64,000 nt of DNA from DASXUX01 sp036504595 (GTDB lineage Bacteria > Planctomycetota > SZUA-567 > H5-PLA8). The stretch spans positions 165,882 through 229,881 of the forward strand of contig DASXUX010000022.1 in assembly GCA_036504595.1 (NCBI GenBank). The letters are read 5' to 3'. Below the pieces are notes generated by a model. The model was not told the DNA's origin. It searched no databases and saw only the letters and a list, made by a program, of their open reading frames with translations. This document shows, piece by piece, positions 8,880 through 17,410 of the stretch (positions are counted from its first letter, which is position 1; each line of letters begins with the position of its first letter). A program made the translations under genes and the position numbers.

Positions 8880-9590
8880 CTATTCCCCCACCATCCAGAT
8901 CAGCAGCCCCGGGCACGGATTGGGATTCGACGTGTCCGATCCTGTTGCGGTCTTCATCATCTGCCGCAAGCGCAGCAGTTCGACCGTCTCCATGGGGCCG
9001 AATTCCGTGCTCGTATCGGGCGCGCCGGTCGAGCAGTGCGACCCATTGGTAATCCACCCCGCCGCGCTTGCGTTGATTCCCGGACTGCACGAGCCGCCGG
9101 GGCACGCGACCACAGCTCGCCAGTTGCCATCCTTATCGCGGTTCACTGTTGCCAAAATCTCAAACTCACCCGCGGCGAATTCCCTCGTCAACGTCGAAGA
9201 CGACGCTGGAAAACCACTCTCCGGAACGCCATCGGTGATGCAGCGCAGCGAATATTTTCCCGGCGCAGGCAAGTACACTCGCCAGCGCCAGGTCTTGTCT
9301 TCCAGCGTGCGGACCGAACGCACGTAGCGAGCTTGCGGGTTGGCGATCACCAGCGCGCCCGTCTCTTCGCGCAGCTTGCGGTTCTCCTCCCGCAGAACCC
9401 GCGTCTCGCGAAACGCGCACATCGTCAGGATGATCGAACTCACCGTCAACGAGAGCAGGATCAGCGTCCCGAGCGAAAACCGTGGCCGCCACCGCTTCGC
9501 CGGCGTTAGTGTTGGGGTCACGTTTTCGTCAGGCATGCCATTCTGAATAGCACGTTTCCCGCTGGATTCCAGATTCATCCTCAAACGCAT
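8880..9590 (-). CDS. Membrane-anchored hypothetical protein
   Basis: Protein of up to 236 residues with one N-terminal membrane anchor beginning RFSLGTLILLSLT (about residues 32-55), then a short coiled-coil-like stretch rich in R, E and L, then an extracytoplasmic beta-rich domain. RFSLxTL anchors are characteristic of many planctomycete proteins, which supports the organism call. The domain includes LPAPGKYSLRC and an ending rich in Ser, Gly and Cys (CPGGSCSPG). The start is uncertain: ATGs at 9590, 9578 and 9536 are in frame and none has a clear ribosome site. Function unknown. Confidence 0.65.
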   Translation of the reverse strand: MRLRMNLESSGKRAIQNGMPDENVTPTLTPAKRWRPRFSLGTLILLSLTVSSIILTMCAFRETRVLREENRKLREETGALVIANPQARYVRSVRTLEDKTWRWRVYLPAPGKYSLRCITDGVPESGFPASSSTLTREFAAGEFEILATVNRDKDGNWRAVVACPGGSCSPGINASAAGWITNGSHCSTGAPDTSTEFGPMETVELLRLRQMMKTATGSDTSNPNPCPGLLIWMVGE

Positions 9591-9646
9591 CGCGCGGCCC
9601 AGACTCCCATCCGGGCCGCGCGTTTCTCTGCTGTGGGTCCAAGGGT

Positions 9647-10855
9647 CTACTTGGAGCCGCAGGAGCCCGATCCAAAATCAAAGCTGCTGCTCGATCCTTT
9701 GGTCGCCGGCGCGGTGTTCGAGCCCGAGGAGGAACCGCTGCTCGATCCGCCCGACGAACCCGACGTGGCAGGGGCGACGCCCGAACCCGAAGTCGCCGGG
9801 GCAACGCCAGCCGTCGGAGTCGAATTTGCGCTGGGCGTGTAGTAGGTCTTGATGATCTGCGCGTCGGTCTCTTGCACTTCGGCGGTGCTCGTCGTTCCGC
9901 CGGGGTTGACGATGTGTTCGGAGTATCCGCAAATGTCCTTGTCCAACACATCCGGAACATCGACCTTGTCCCAGAAGCTGAAGAGATCCGTGCCGACCGC
10001 CTTGTCAACCGCGCGGACGAACGAGACGCAGTTGCACTTCCACCAGTCGTATTTTTTGCCGTTCCACTCGGCGTTCAGGTCCAGGATCTTCTTGAGCTGA
10101 TCCTCGTTGATCTTGTAGCATACCTTGCTGTTCCACATGTGATGCGTGTCGTTGAAGATGCCTCTCTTGTCCCGCCGGCCATAATAGCCGAAGCCCGTCC
10201 ACGCACCCGGCGTCTCATACGGCCGCACCTTGATGAAGCCATGCCCGCAGCCGTCCGTGTCCGCGTAGTACGCCAGCACATACGCTTTGCTCGGAGAGAG
10301 ATTCGGATAGTGCGCCAAGTCCGCCGGAAGCGGATCGGTCTGCGAGGGGCGATGGGGCTCTTCCGGAGTGGCCGGCGTATTCGACGTCGGCGGCGCAACG
10401 GTTTCGCCCGGCGTGGTTGGCGTGGCCGGCGTGACCGGGGTGTTGGAAGTGGGCGGAGCCACCGTGTCGCCCGGCGGATTGGCGGCCGGCGGATTGATCG
10501 GAACGACCGGCGCGTCGTTGTTGATCTGAATCACCGTGCCCGGAACCAACCACGGTTCGTCGAAGGGCCGATACCCGTCATCGCGCGTCCAATCAGTCGG
10601 CCGATCGAACGGCCGATCGACTGGTCGATCAACTGGCTTATCGTGGTGAACTATCGGCAAGTCGGCCGGCTTGGCATGCTTCGCGGCGATATGTTTCGGC
10701 TGCCTGCTTCGGCGGACGTTGTCGGTCGGGCTGCTATCGTCGCGTGTCGCAGAAGGTCGGCGGTCAAAGGCCCGGCCGCTGAGGCGCTCGGATGCAGAAA
10801 GGCTCGCGCCAAGCAGTACGGCGGCTAGTGCAAAGATCAGTACTCTCGTGTTCAT
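9647..10855 (-). CDS. Secreted Pro-rich protein with papain-like domain
   Basis: Exported protein of 402 residues. The ATG at 10855 has AAGGAG six bases upstream and starts a clear signal peptide (MNTRVLIFALAAVLLGAS). Next is a region of PVDRP/PFDRP repeats and two copies of an APPTSNTP spacer, both low-complexity linkers. The folded part (about residues 190-320) has GHGFIKV followed by NCVSFVRAV. A conserved His before an NC-x-x-F Cys is the order seen in circularly permuted NlpC/P60 (LRAT/YiiX-like) peptidases, so a cell-wall or lipid hydrolase is possible. The C-terminus is very rich in Ser and Gly and ends near a Cys. Family placement is inference. Confidence 0.7.
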   Translation of the reverse strand: MNTRVLIFALAAVLLGASLSASERLSGRAFDRRPSATRDDSSPTDNVRRSRQPKHIAAKHAKPADLPIVHHDKPVDRPVDRPFDRPTDWTRDDGYRPFDEPWLVPGTVIQINNDAPVVPINPPAANPPGDTVAPPTSNTPVTPATPTTPGETVAPPTSNTPATPEEPHRPSQTDPLPADLAHYPNLSPSKAYVLAYYADTDGCGHGFIKVRPYETPGAWTGFGYYGRRDKRGIFNDTHHMWNSKVCYKINEDQLKKILDLNAEWNGKKYDWWKCNCVSFVRAVDKAVGTDLFSFWDKVDVPDVLDKDICGYSEHIVNPGGTTSTAEVQETDAQIIKTYYTPSANSTPTAGVAPATSGSGVAPATSGSSGGSSSGSSSGSNTAPATKGSSSSFDFGSGSCGSK

Positions 10856-11433
10856 CTCGGTCTCCTTTTTCTCCCAAGTCCACCGGGAAGAATGGCAACA
10901 AGGAGGCCAGGATTTTCCAGTCCGCTGTAAAATCACAACTCTTGATACCTCAACATTTTGTATTAACTTGGCGACACCGCCAAACAGGAATGTCCAGCCA
11001 CGCGCGACCAAATTTCCGGTAAAGCGATTCAGGGCTGTTGGGATCACTCACCCGGCCAAATGGACCGGGTGAGACAATGGATTCGATCGCATGGAAACGC
11101 TAAGATTTCAGCTCCGTCGATTCATGGCGATGACGAAGAGCGGCATCCGATCGTGCGCCTTACTTCGCTGCGCTGATCGCTATGCTCGTCTTCCCCTTGG
11201 CCGTCAAAACGATCTTCGGCGCCATGATGCCTGCGATCTCGTTCGTCGAAATGACGAATGGGACGAACTGCGGAGCCGTAGAACCCGCCGAACCCGACAG
11301 GATTGTTTCCCGAAAAGTCTTCCATTGGTCAGAACTAAAGTATAATAAAGGCGTTGTTGCGTGAGGATGACTTCGTCGCAGCAGCGTGTGGGAATATTGA
11401 TTTTATCTCTACGACGTTTATGAGAGTGTTCGG
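10856..11433. other. Intergenic region upstream of histidine kinase
   Basis: 578 bases between divergently transcribed genes. There is a TATAAT at 11341-11346, about 90 bases before the kinase start, with no good -35. On the minus strand a frame ending at 11160 reads like protein (about 50 codons, with FVPFVISTNE and IAGIMAPKIV) but has no start codon with a ribosome site; it may be a gene remnant. No terminator or RNA gene is evident. Confidence 0.4.
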
Positions 11434-14400
11434 GTGGACAACAACATGCAGAGCGTTAGCCCAGTCCGCCCGGCAACAGCGTGGGCACGCGCCACACTGT
11501 TTTGTCTGGCGTATTTCGCGTGCGCGGTTCTAGCCAGTTTCCTGTCGCTCAAGCCCGGCCCGTTTGCGAATTTCTGGCTTCCCAGCGGCTTGTTTGTCGC
11601 AACTCTGCTGCTTAACGAAACGCGGCAGTGGCCCGTGTTCCTTCTGGCCGCGCTTCCGGCTAACGTCGGCTTTGATCTGCTCTGCAGTCATCCCTTTTTC
11701 CCCAGTCTTCTGTTTTACTGCGGCAATTGCCTGGCGGCCGTCGGCGGAGCGTGGTTGGTGCGGCGTTATGTCGAGCGGCCCATTGACCTGTCCCGCGCGC
11801 GCGATGTGATTGGCCTGGTTTTCTTTGCCGCGATGGGAAGCACTACGTTGAGCGCAGCGATGGGAACAAGCGTCGTCGCGGTAGCAGATGGCGTGGATTC
11901 GTATTGGGACACTTGGGTTCTGTGGTGGAGCAACAACGTACTGGGCGTTCTCGTATTGGCGCCTGTGCTTCTGACATGGTGGCCAGCGAGCGGCACGTCG
12001 CCCCGCTCGGTGTGGCCGGCCAAGACGCTCGAAGCCATCGTCGCCACGGCCATCATCGTTCTTTGTACTGTGTTTATCTGCGATCCACGCTGGCACGGCA
12101 ATTTTGCGGTCGACTATCTGCTGATCCCCCTGGTCATGTGGCCGTCCATACGCTGGGGACCGCGTGGCGCCGCGCTGGCCGGCTTTGGGATCGCTTTGAT
12201 TGCCGCCTGGTATGCGACGCAGGGTCATTCCGCCACGTACGTGCTCGGTTTGTCTCCGCGCGAAGCCTTTGCGTCGCTGCAACTGTTTCTAACGACCGTC
12301 GCGTTTGTGGGGCTGTTCACGGCGGCGATGGTTTCCGCAAGAAAACGAGAACTGGACGCGTTGCGTGAGAGCGACGAGCGCTTCCGCACCGCATTCGATT
12401 GCGGCGCGATCGCCATGGCCCTCTCAGCACCGGATGGCAGACTGCTGAAGGTCAACGCCGCCTTCTGCCAGATGCTTGGCTTCACGGAGCCAGACCTGCT
12501 GGCCCGCGATTTCTACAGTATCACACATCCCGAGGACGCTCCGGCAAACCGCGCAGGCGTCGCACGGATGCTCCGCGGAGAACAGAATTCCTTCCGCATG
12601 GAGAAACGTTACATCCGCAGCGACGGCGGTATCGTCTGGGGCGATATGAGCACGGCGTTCCTGCGCGATTTGAAGGGACGTCCAACTTACATGATCACCC
12701 ATGTTCAGGACATCACCGAGACCAAACGCGCGGAAGAGGCGGTTCGGCGCAGCGAGAACAAGTACCGCCGCTTGCACGAAAGCATGACCGATGCGTTTGT
12801 GAGCGTGGACATGAACGGGCGCATCCAGGAGTTCAACCACAGCTACCAGGCGATGCTGGGCTACTCTGAGGACGAACTCCGCTCTCTCTCATATGAGGAC
12901 CTGACCCCGCCACAATGGCACGAGCACGAAGCGCGGATTGTCCATGAGTTGATCCTGTCGCGTGGGTACTCCGAGGTCTACGAGAAGGAGTATCGAAGAA
13001 AAGACGGCACGGTCTTTCCGGTGGAGTTGCGAACCTTCTTGCTTCGGGATGAATCCGGAAAACCGGAAGCCATGTGGGCGATTGTCCGGGATATTACCGA
13101 CCGCAAACAAACCGAAGCTTTGTTGAACGGGCAGAGACGGGTGCTGGAACTCGTCGCCACACGCGCGCCATTGCGCGACTCACTGGCTGCCCTGGTGCAA
13201 CTCATCGAGGCGCACGCGTCCGGCATGCTCGGTTCGATTCTGCTGCTCGACGAGGACGGCGTTCATTTGCGTCACGGTGCGGCGCCCAGCCTGCCGCTGG
13301 AATATACGAATGCGATCGACGGCGCCGCCATCGGGCCCAACGCCGGTTCGTGCGGCACAGCCGCCTATCGTGGGGAGGCGGTGTTCGTTGAAAATATCGC
13401 CACCGACCCGCTATGGAACGACTACAAGGCTCTGGCGCTGCCGCACGGCTTGCTCGCCTGCTGGTCCACGCCGATCTTTGACGCACAGCGACGGGTGCTC
13501 GGTACGTTCGCGATGTATTACCGGCAGCCGGCGCTTCCACAACAGGCTCATCGGCGCCTCATCGATCTGGCCACCCATATCGCCGCAATCGCCATTGGCC
13601 GTCATCGCATTGAAACGAGCCTGCGCGAGAGCACGGAACAACTGCGGCAAAGCGAAGAGCGGCTTCGCAACTTGGTGGAGCAGGCTGCCGATGGGATTTT
13701 CGTCAGCGACACGCAAGGCCGGTATCTCGATGTGAATTCCGCTGGCGCGGCCATGCTCGGCTACACACGCGAGGAGATTCTGCGGTTGAGCATTGCAGAC
13801 GTGATCACCTCCGACGAAGTGCCGCGCCTTGGGCCCGAGATTTCCAAGTTCACCGGTGGGCAGGTCGTGCGGAGCGAGTGGCAGTTCCGGCGTAAAGACG
13901 GTTCCGTGTTCCTTGGGGAAGTCGCAGGCAGGCAACTGCCCGATGGCAGGCTGCAGGGAATTGTCCGGGACGTTACCGAGCGCAAGCGCGCGGAAGAGGA
14001 ACTGAAGGATGGGGCGCGCCGCAAAGATGAATTCATGGCGATGCTGGGCCACGAACTGCGCAATCCGCTGGCCCCCATACGCAATGCGAACGAGATCCTG
14101 AAGTTGCTCGGCACGCCTGATCCGCGTGCGCAACACGCACGAGAGATGATCGAGCGGCAGATCACACATCTCAGCCGCATTGTGGACGATCTATTGGATG
14201 TCTCCAGAATTGCTCGCGGAAAATTCGCGCTTCGCCAGCAGCGTCTGGATTGGGCCGCCCTCGTGCGGGCCTGCGCCGAGGATTTTCACCAAGGGATCGA
14301 AGCCAGAATCATCACGTTCAATGTGCTGGTGCCGGCGGAGCCCGTTTGGGTGCTCGGCGATGACACGCGTCTCTCGCAGGTCTTAAGTAACTTGCTCGCG

Positions 14401-15135
14401 AATGCTCAGAAGTTCACCGATTCGGGGGGCGCGATCACGGTTTCGTTGCACGCGCAGGCCGCGTCCCAAACCGCCGAGTTGGTCGTGCAAGATACGGGCA
14501 TCGGGATGAACGCCCAGATCTTAAGCCGGATCTTCGAGCCCTTTGCTCAAGCCGAAAAGGATCTGGCTCGCAGCCGAGGCGGCCTGGGCCTCGGCCTCGC
14601 ACTCGTGAAGGGCATCGTTGGGTTGCACGGCGGCACTGTCAACGCGGCCAGCGAAGGACCTGAACGGGGCTCTCGCTTTACGGTGGAACTGCCGATGGTG
14701 GCGCCGCCCATGACGTCTGCAGGAGCGCGGCTGCAGCCGAGCCACATGCGCAGCCTTCACGTGCTGGTCATCGAGGACAATCAGGACGCCGCGGATAGTA
14801 CTCGCATGCTGCTGGAGCTTGACGGCCACCAGGTTGACACCGCTCCCGATGGTCCCCGTGGCCTGGAAAAAGCCCGCAGCTTCAACCCGGATGTCATCCT
14901 GTGTGACATTGGGCTTCCTGGTCAGATGGATGGCTATGCTGTCGCACGAAGAATTCGCGCCGACCCGATGCTGAGCGCAATCTATCTGGTGGCCATGACG
15001 GGGTATGGTCAAGAGCAGGACAAGCGCCACGCTCGCGAAGCAGGCTTTGATGTGCATCTGACCAAACCTGCCGACCTCGCCGCCCTGGAACGTGTGCTCT
15101 CCGCCGTGCCGGCACGCGAAAGAGTGCTGCACTAA
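11434..15135 (+). CDS. Hybrid sensor histidine kinase, MASE1-PAS-PAS-GAF-PAS
   Basis: Membrane-bound hybrid sensor kinase of 1233 residues. Residues 20-300 are a MASE1-like integral membrane sensor with about eight helices. Three PAS domains follow (about 312-430, 437-560 and 738-855), with a GAF domain at about 565-720 between the second and third. The HisKA phospho-acceptor is His873 (GHELRNPLAPI), followed by an HATPase with N box NLLANAQKF, DTGIGM, FEPF and GGLGLGLAL. A receiver domain (1110-1230) has phospho-acceptor Asp1158 (CDIGLPG) and the switch Lys in LTKPAD. The GTG at 11434 is used; an ATG at 11446 is equally possible, with only a weak ribosome site. No response-regulator or effector gene is adjacent, so output likely goes through a histidine phosphotransferase elsewhere. 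Confidence 0.92.
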   Translation: MDNNMQSVSPVRPATAWARATLFCLAYFACAVLASFLSLKPGPFANFWLPSGLFVATLLLNETRQWPVFLLAALPANVGFDLLCSHPFFPSLLFYCGNCLAAVGGAWLVRRYVERPIDLSRARDVIGLVFFAAMGSTTLSAAMGTSVVAVADGVDSYWDTWVLWWSNNVLGVLVLAPVLLTWWPASGTSPRSVWPAKTLEAIVATAIIVLCTVFICDPRWHGNFAVDYLLIPLVMWPSIRWGPRGAALAGFGIALIAAWYATQGHSATYVLGLSPREAFASLQLFLTTVAFVGLFTAAMVSARKRELDALRESDERFRTAFDCGAIAMALSAPDGRLLKVNAAFCQMLGFTEPDLLARDFYSITHPEDAPANRAGVARMLRGEQNSFRMEKRYIRSDGGIVWGDMSTAFLRDLKGRPTYMITHVQDITETKRAEEAVRRSENKYRRLHESMTDAFVSVDMNGRIQEFNHSYQAMLGYSEDELRSLSYEDLTPPQWHEHEARIVHELILSRGYSEVYEKEYRRKDGTVFPVELRTFLLRDESGKPEAMWAIVRDITDRKQTEALLNGQRRVLELVATRAPLRDSLAALVQLIEAHASGMLGSILLLDEDGVHLRHGAAPSLPLEYTNAIDGAAIGPNAGSCGTAAYRGEAVFVENIATDPLWNDYKALALPHGLLACWSTPIFDAQRRVLGTFAMYYRQPALPQQAHRRLIDLATHIAAIAIGRHRIETSLRESTEQLRQSEERLRNLVEQAADGIFVSDTQGRYLDVNSAGAAMLGYTREEILRLSIADVITSDEVPRLGPEISKFTGGQVVRSEWQFRRKDGSVFLGEVAGRQLPDGRLQGIVRDVTERKRAEEELKDGARRKDEFMAMLGHELRNPLAPIRNANEILKLLGTPDPRAQHAREMIERQITHLSRIVDDLLDVSRIARGKFALRQQRLDWAALVRACAEDFHQGIEARIITFNVLVPAEPVWVLGDDTRLSQVLSNLLANAQKFTDSGGAITVSLHAQAASQTAELVVQDTGIGMNAQILSRIFEPFAQAEKDLARSRGGLGLGLALVKGIVGLHGGTVNAASEGPERGSRFTVELPMVAPPMTSAGARLQPSHMRSLHVLVIEDNQDAADSTRMLLELDGHQVDTAPDGPRGLEKARSFNPDVILCDIGLPGQMDGYAVARRIRADPMLSAIYLVAMTGYGQEQDKRHAREAGFDVHLTKPADLAALERVLSAVPARERVLH

Positions 15136-15271
15136 TTGGCAACCGGGGCGATCGCATTACAAAGCGCGGCCTTCTTTGTAAGTTCCAACCTGGCCTTCGC
15201 TCCAGACGACCAGTCGCCAGACCGCGAACCGATAGAGATCGAAGAGCGCCCCTGATTGCGGCGAGCGCGGG

Positions 15272-15730
15272 TCACGACACCGGCTGCACCTCTGACGTGC
15301 AGTGCGGACACCGCTTTGCCTTCGCGTTGATCTCCTGGAGACATTCAGGGCAGGGCCGCTTCGGCGTTTCGGGCGCTGGCGCTGGAGGCGGCCGCAGCAT
15401 GCTGACGATCTTCACCAGCATGAAGATGCAGGCCGCGACGATGATGAAGTCGATGACCGTGTTGATGAACGCGCCATAGGCAATGATGGCCGCGCCCGTT
15501 TCCTTCGCCTTCGCCAGCGACGTGATGCCTCTGGTCTTCTCGGGATCGAGACTGACAAACAGGTCCGAAAAGTTGACGTTGCCCATCACTTTCCCGATCG
15601 GCGGCATGATGACGTCGTTCACCAGAGCGGTGATAATCTTGCCAAACGCCGCCCCGATAATGACGCCCACCGCCATATCCACCACGTTTCCGCGCGCGAC
15701 AAAATCTCGGAACTCCTTGATCATTTTCAT
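15272..15730 (-). CDS. mscL: Large-conductance mechanosensitive channel MscL
   Basis: Inner-membrane pentameric channel that opens under membrane tension to release solutes in hypo-osmotic shock. It has 152 residues. The ATG at 15730 has AAGGAGG six bases upstream. The N-terminal amphipathic helix and TM1 (MIKEFRDFVARGNVVDMAVG) match the family, TM2 lies at about 75-100, and the periplasmic loop is between. The C-terminus carries CPEC and CPHC pairs, a small zinc-ribbon-like end seen in many MscL proteins. It converges with the histidine kinase. Confident call. Confidence 0.96.
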   Translation of the reverse strand: MKMIKEFRDFVARGNVVDMAVGVIIGAAFGKIITALVNDVIMPPIGKVMGNVNFSDLFVSLDPEKTRGITSLAKAKETGAAIIAYGAFINTVIDFIIVAACIFMLVKIVSMLRPPPAPAPETPKRPCPECLQEINAKAKRCPHCTSEVQPVS

Positions 15731-15922
15731 AGTGCGCCTCCTTAGACATATCCTTAACAAATATGCCGTTTTCGCGCGAGATCATTCCATGCAGCCACGA
15801 TATTCGCAGGATGGGATAGCCAGTTACGATTTCCAAACGTGGGCTGTGGTACTTTGCCCCTTGACACCGCAAGGCCGTCAGATTTAACTAACACGTGGTT
15901 CGGTTCTGCGGGAGAGACCGTC

Positions 15923-16327
15923 ATGGGCGAAGAACAGAAAGAACAGACGCCACGTCCCGGTTTTGACCGCGAAGCCGCATGTGCGCGTTTCGATTATATT
16001 AAAGCTAACGATTTCCGGGTCGTCTATGTGGAGAACGTATTTGGCGGATTCACTCCAAACGGACAGATGTTCCAGATTGCGCTGTGCAACGAGCGATGGC
16101 CAATCCCTAAGCAGATTACCAACCAACTAACTCCCAATGGGCAGTTAGATGCAGAGATTATCTCAGAGCGTGTGGTTAGAGATGCAATGGTGCGCGAGGT
16201 CGAGGTCGAGTTGATCTTGCAGCCGGCGGTGGCGCGTAACCTTGCCAACTGGATACTGAAACGGCTTGATGAAAAGGAAAAGGACGCAAATGCCGCAGGA
16301 CAGCCCGTCAACCCAAAGCCATCCTAG
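15923..16327 (+). CDS. Unknown protein, first gene of overlapping trio
   Basis: Cytoplasmic protein of 134 residues, not recognised with certainty. The ATG at 15923 follows GGGAGAG at suitable distance. The central part (FRVVYVENVFGGFTPNG) and the end (VELILQPAVARNLANWIL) suggest a small alpha/beta fold that loosely recalls DUF3467-type proteins; that is a guess. It overlaps the next gene by 38 bases, pointing to coupled translation. There is no signal peptide or membrane segment. Confidence 0.7.
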   Translation: MGEEQKEQTPRPGFDREAACARFDYIKANDFRVVYVENVFGGFTPNGQMFQIALCNERWPIPKQITNQLTPNGQLDAEIISERVVRDAMVREVEVELILQPAVARNLANWILKRLDEKEKDANAAGQPVNPKPS

Positions 16328-16880
16328 CGGTGAGTCACTTGCGGATGGCGCGTACAATAACCAAGCGCCCAATGCGCCCGCGTTGCTACATGTTGCAGGC
16401 TATGCCTTCTGCCTAATGTCCTCCCTTACCCCTGAGATAGAGTTTGTTTCGGGACGAGTGAATAACTCCATATCTCAGTGTTCAGCAGCATCGCGTAGTG
16501 GACGATACTCAGCTCTGCGCGGCTCCTGGCTTTCGGAGAATAGCAGGAAATTGGCGAAAATGGCGAAATTACGTGATGGCTGGAATGGGCGGGGCTCGGC
16601 TGCACCGAATCAGGTCGCGATCACGTGCGCACAAGAAGTCCTCGATAAGCTGTCGGACTTGGGGCTTGCGCCGGCGAATGTATTACCCTCAGTTGACGAA
16701 GGCGTAGGCATCTCGTTTTCTTCGGGGAAACGCTACGCCCTGATTGAGTGCTACAACACAGGTGAGATCGCGGCAGTGATTTCTTTGGATGTGGAACACG
16801 TTGAAGCTTGGGATGTCACGGAGGCGTCCTTAACAGAAGCGGTCGAAAAAATAAATGGCCATATCCGCGCCAACGCGTAA
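16290..16880 (+). CDS. Unknown protein, second gene of overlapping trio
   Basis: Protein of 196 residues. The ATG at 16290 has AAGGA five bases upstream. The N-terminal 75 residues are low in order. The rest has a pattern, LRDGWNGRGSAAPN followed later by LPSVDEGVGISF and a short Cys/Tyr strand, that I recall from a widespread family of uncharacterised proteins (DGW-(D/N)G followed by a SxDGG-type strand). It overlaps both neighbours (38 and 26 bases). Cytoplasmic; no catalytic signature is seen. Confidence 0.7.
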   Translation: MPQDSPSTQSHPSGESLADGAYNNQAPNAPALLHVAGYAFCLMSSLTPEIEFVSGRVNNSISQCSAASRSGRYSALRGSWLSENSRKLAKMAKLRDGWNGRGSAAPNQVAITCAQEVLDKLSDLGLAPANVLPSVDEGVGISFSSGKRYALIECYNTGEIAAVISLDVEHVEAWDVTEASLTEAVEKINGHIRANA

Positions 16881-17322
16881 CCAGGACGGCAGTCTCGTTC
16901 AGGACCAGGCGTTTGACGCCACAGAGTGCTTGTTTTTATGGTTTGAGAAGCTTCATGTCGGTACTGGTATGGTGATGGTTGAGCCGACAGAAATTGATTG
17001 TCCAGATCAGTCGACGAATCGCAGCAAGTATTGCACTGCTCCCGAGGATGTTCTTCCGCCTGCACTCCAAGACTGCGGCATTGCCATGGTGATCGTAGCG
17101 GATGTCCCCGAAATGGCGTCATCGGGCGATGGAACACGCATTTATTTTGCACCTGTGCACGATCCGCTTGAGGACAACTACTCGCACACGGAAATTAGGG
17201 CCTTTCGCGAGGTGACTCGGCAGACGCGGTTAGGGCGTATCAATAGCAAATCCGCAAAACTGGGATTCCGTACGTCTCTTTGTAGGAAGCTGACGATTCT
17301 CAGATCTCCGATGAGGAGTTAG
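16855..17322 (+). CDS. Unknown protein, third gene of overlapping trio
   Basis: Protein of 155 residues starting inside the end of the previous gene. It contains VHDPLEDNYSHTEIRAF near residue 100, a motif (HxPLxxNYxHxE) that recurs in uncharacterised proteins encoded next to DGWxG proteins, so the two are probably functional partners. The N-terminal part has FLWFEKLH and several acidic residues. No strong ribosome site is present, which fits translational coupling. Function unknown. Confidence 0.65.
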   Translation: MAISAPTRNQDGSLVQDQAFDATECLFLWFEKLHVGTGMVMVEPTEIDCPDQSTNRSKYCTAPEDVLPPALQDCGIAMVIVADVPEMASSGDGTRIYFAPVHDPLEDNYSHTEIRAFREVTRQTRLGRINSKSAKLGFRTSLCRKLTILRSPMRS

Positions 17323-17410
17323 GATTCGCGAAGCGACAGGTAACCGGTGCCATTGGCCCCCCACCCAACCCATTGCGGAGCGCCTCATTGTTCGACTCCA
17401 GACTTTTCGT

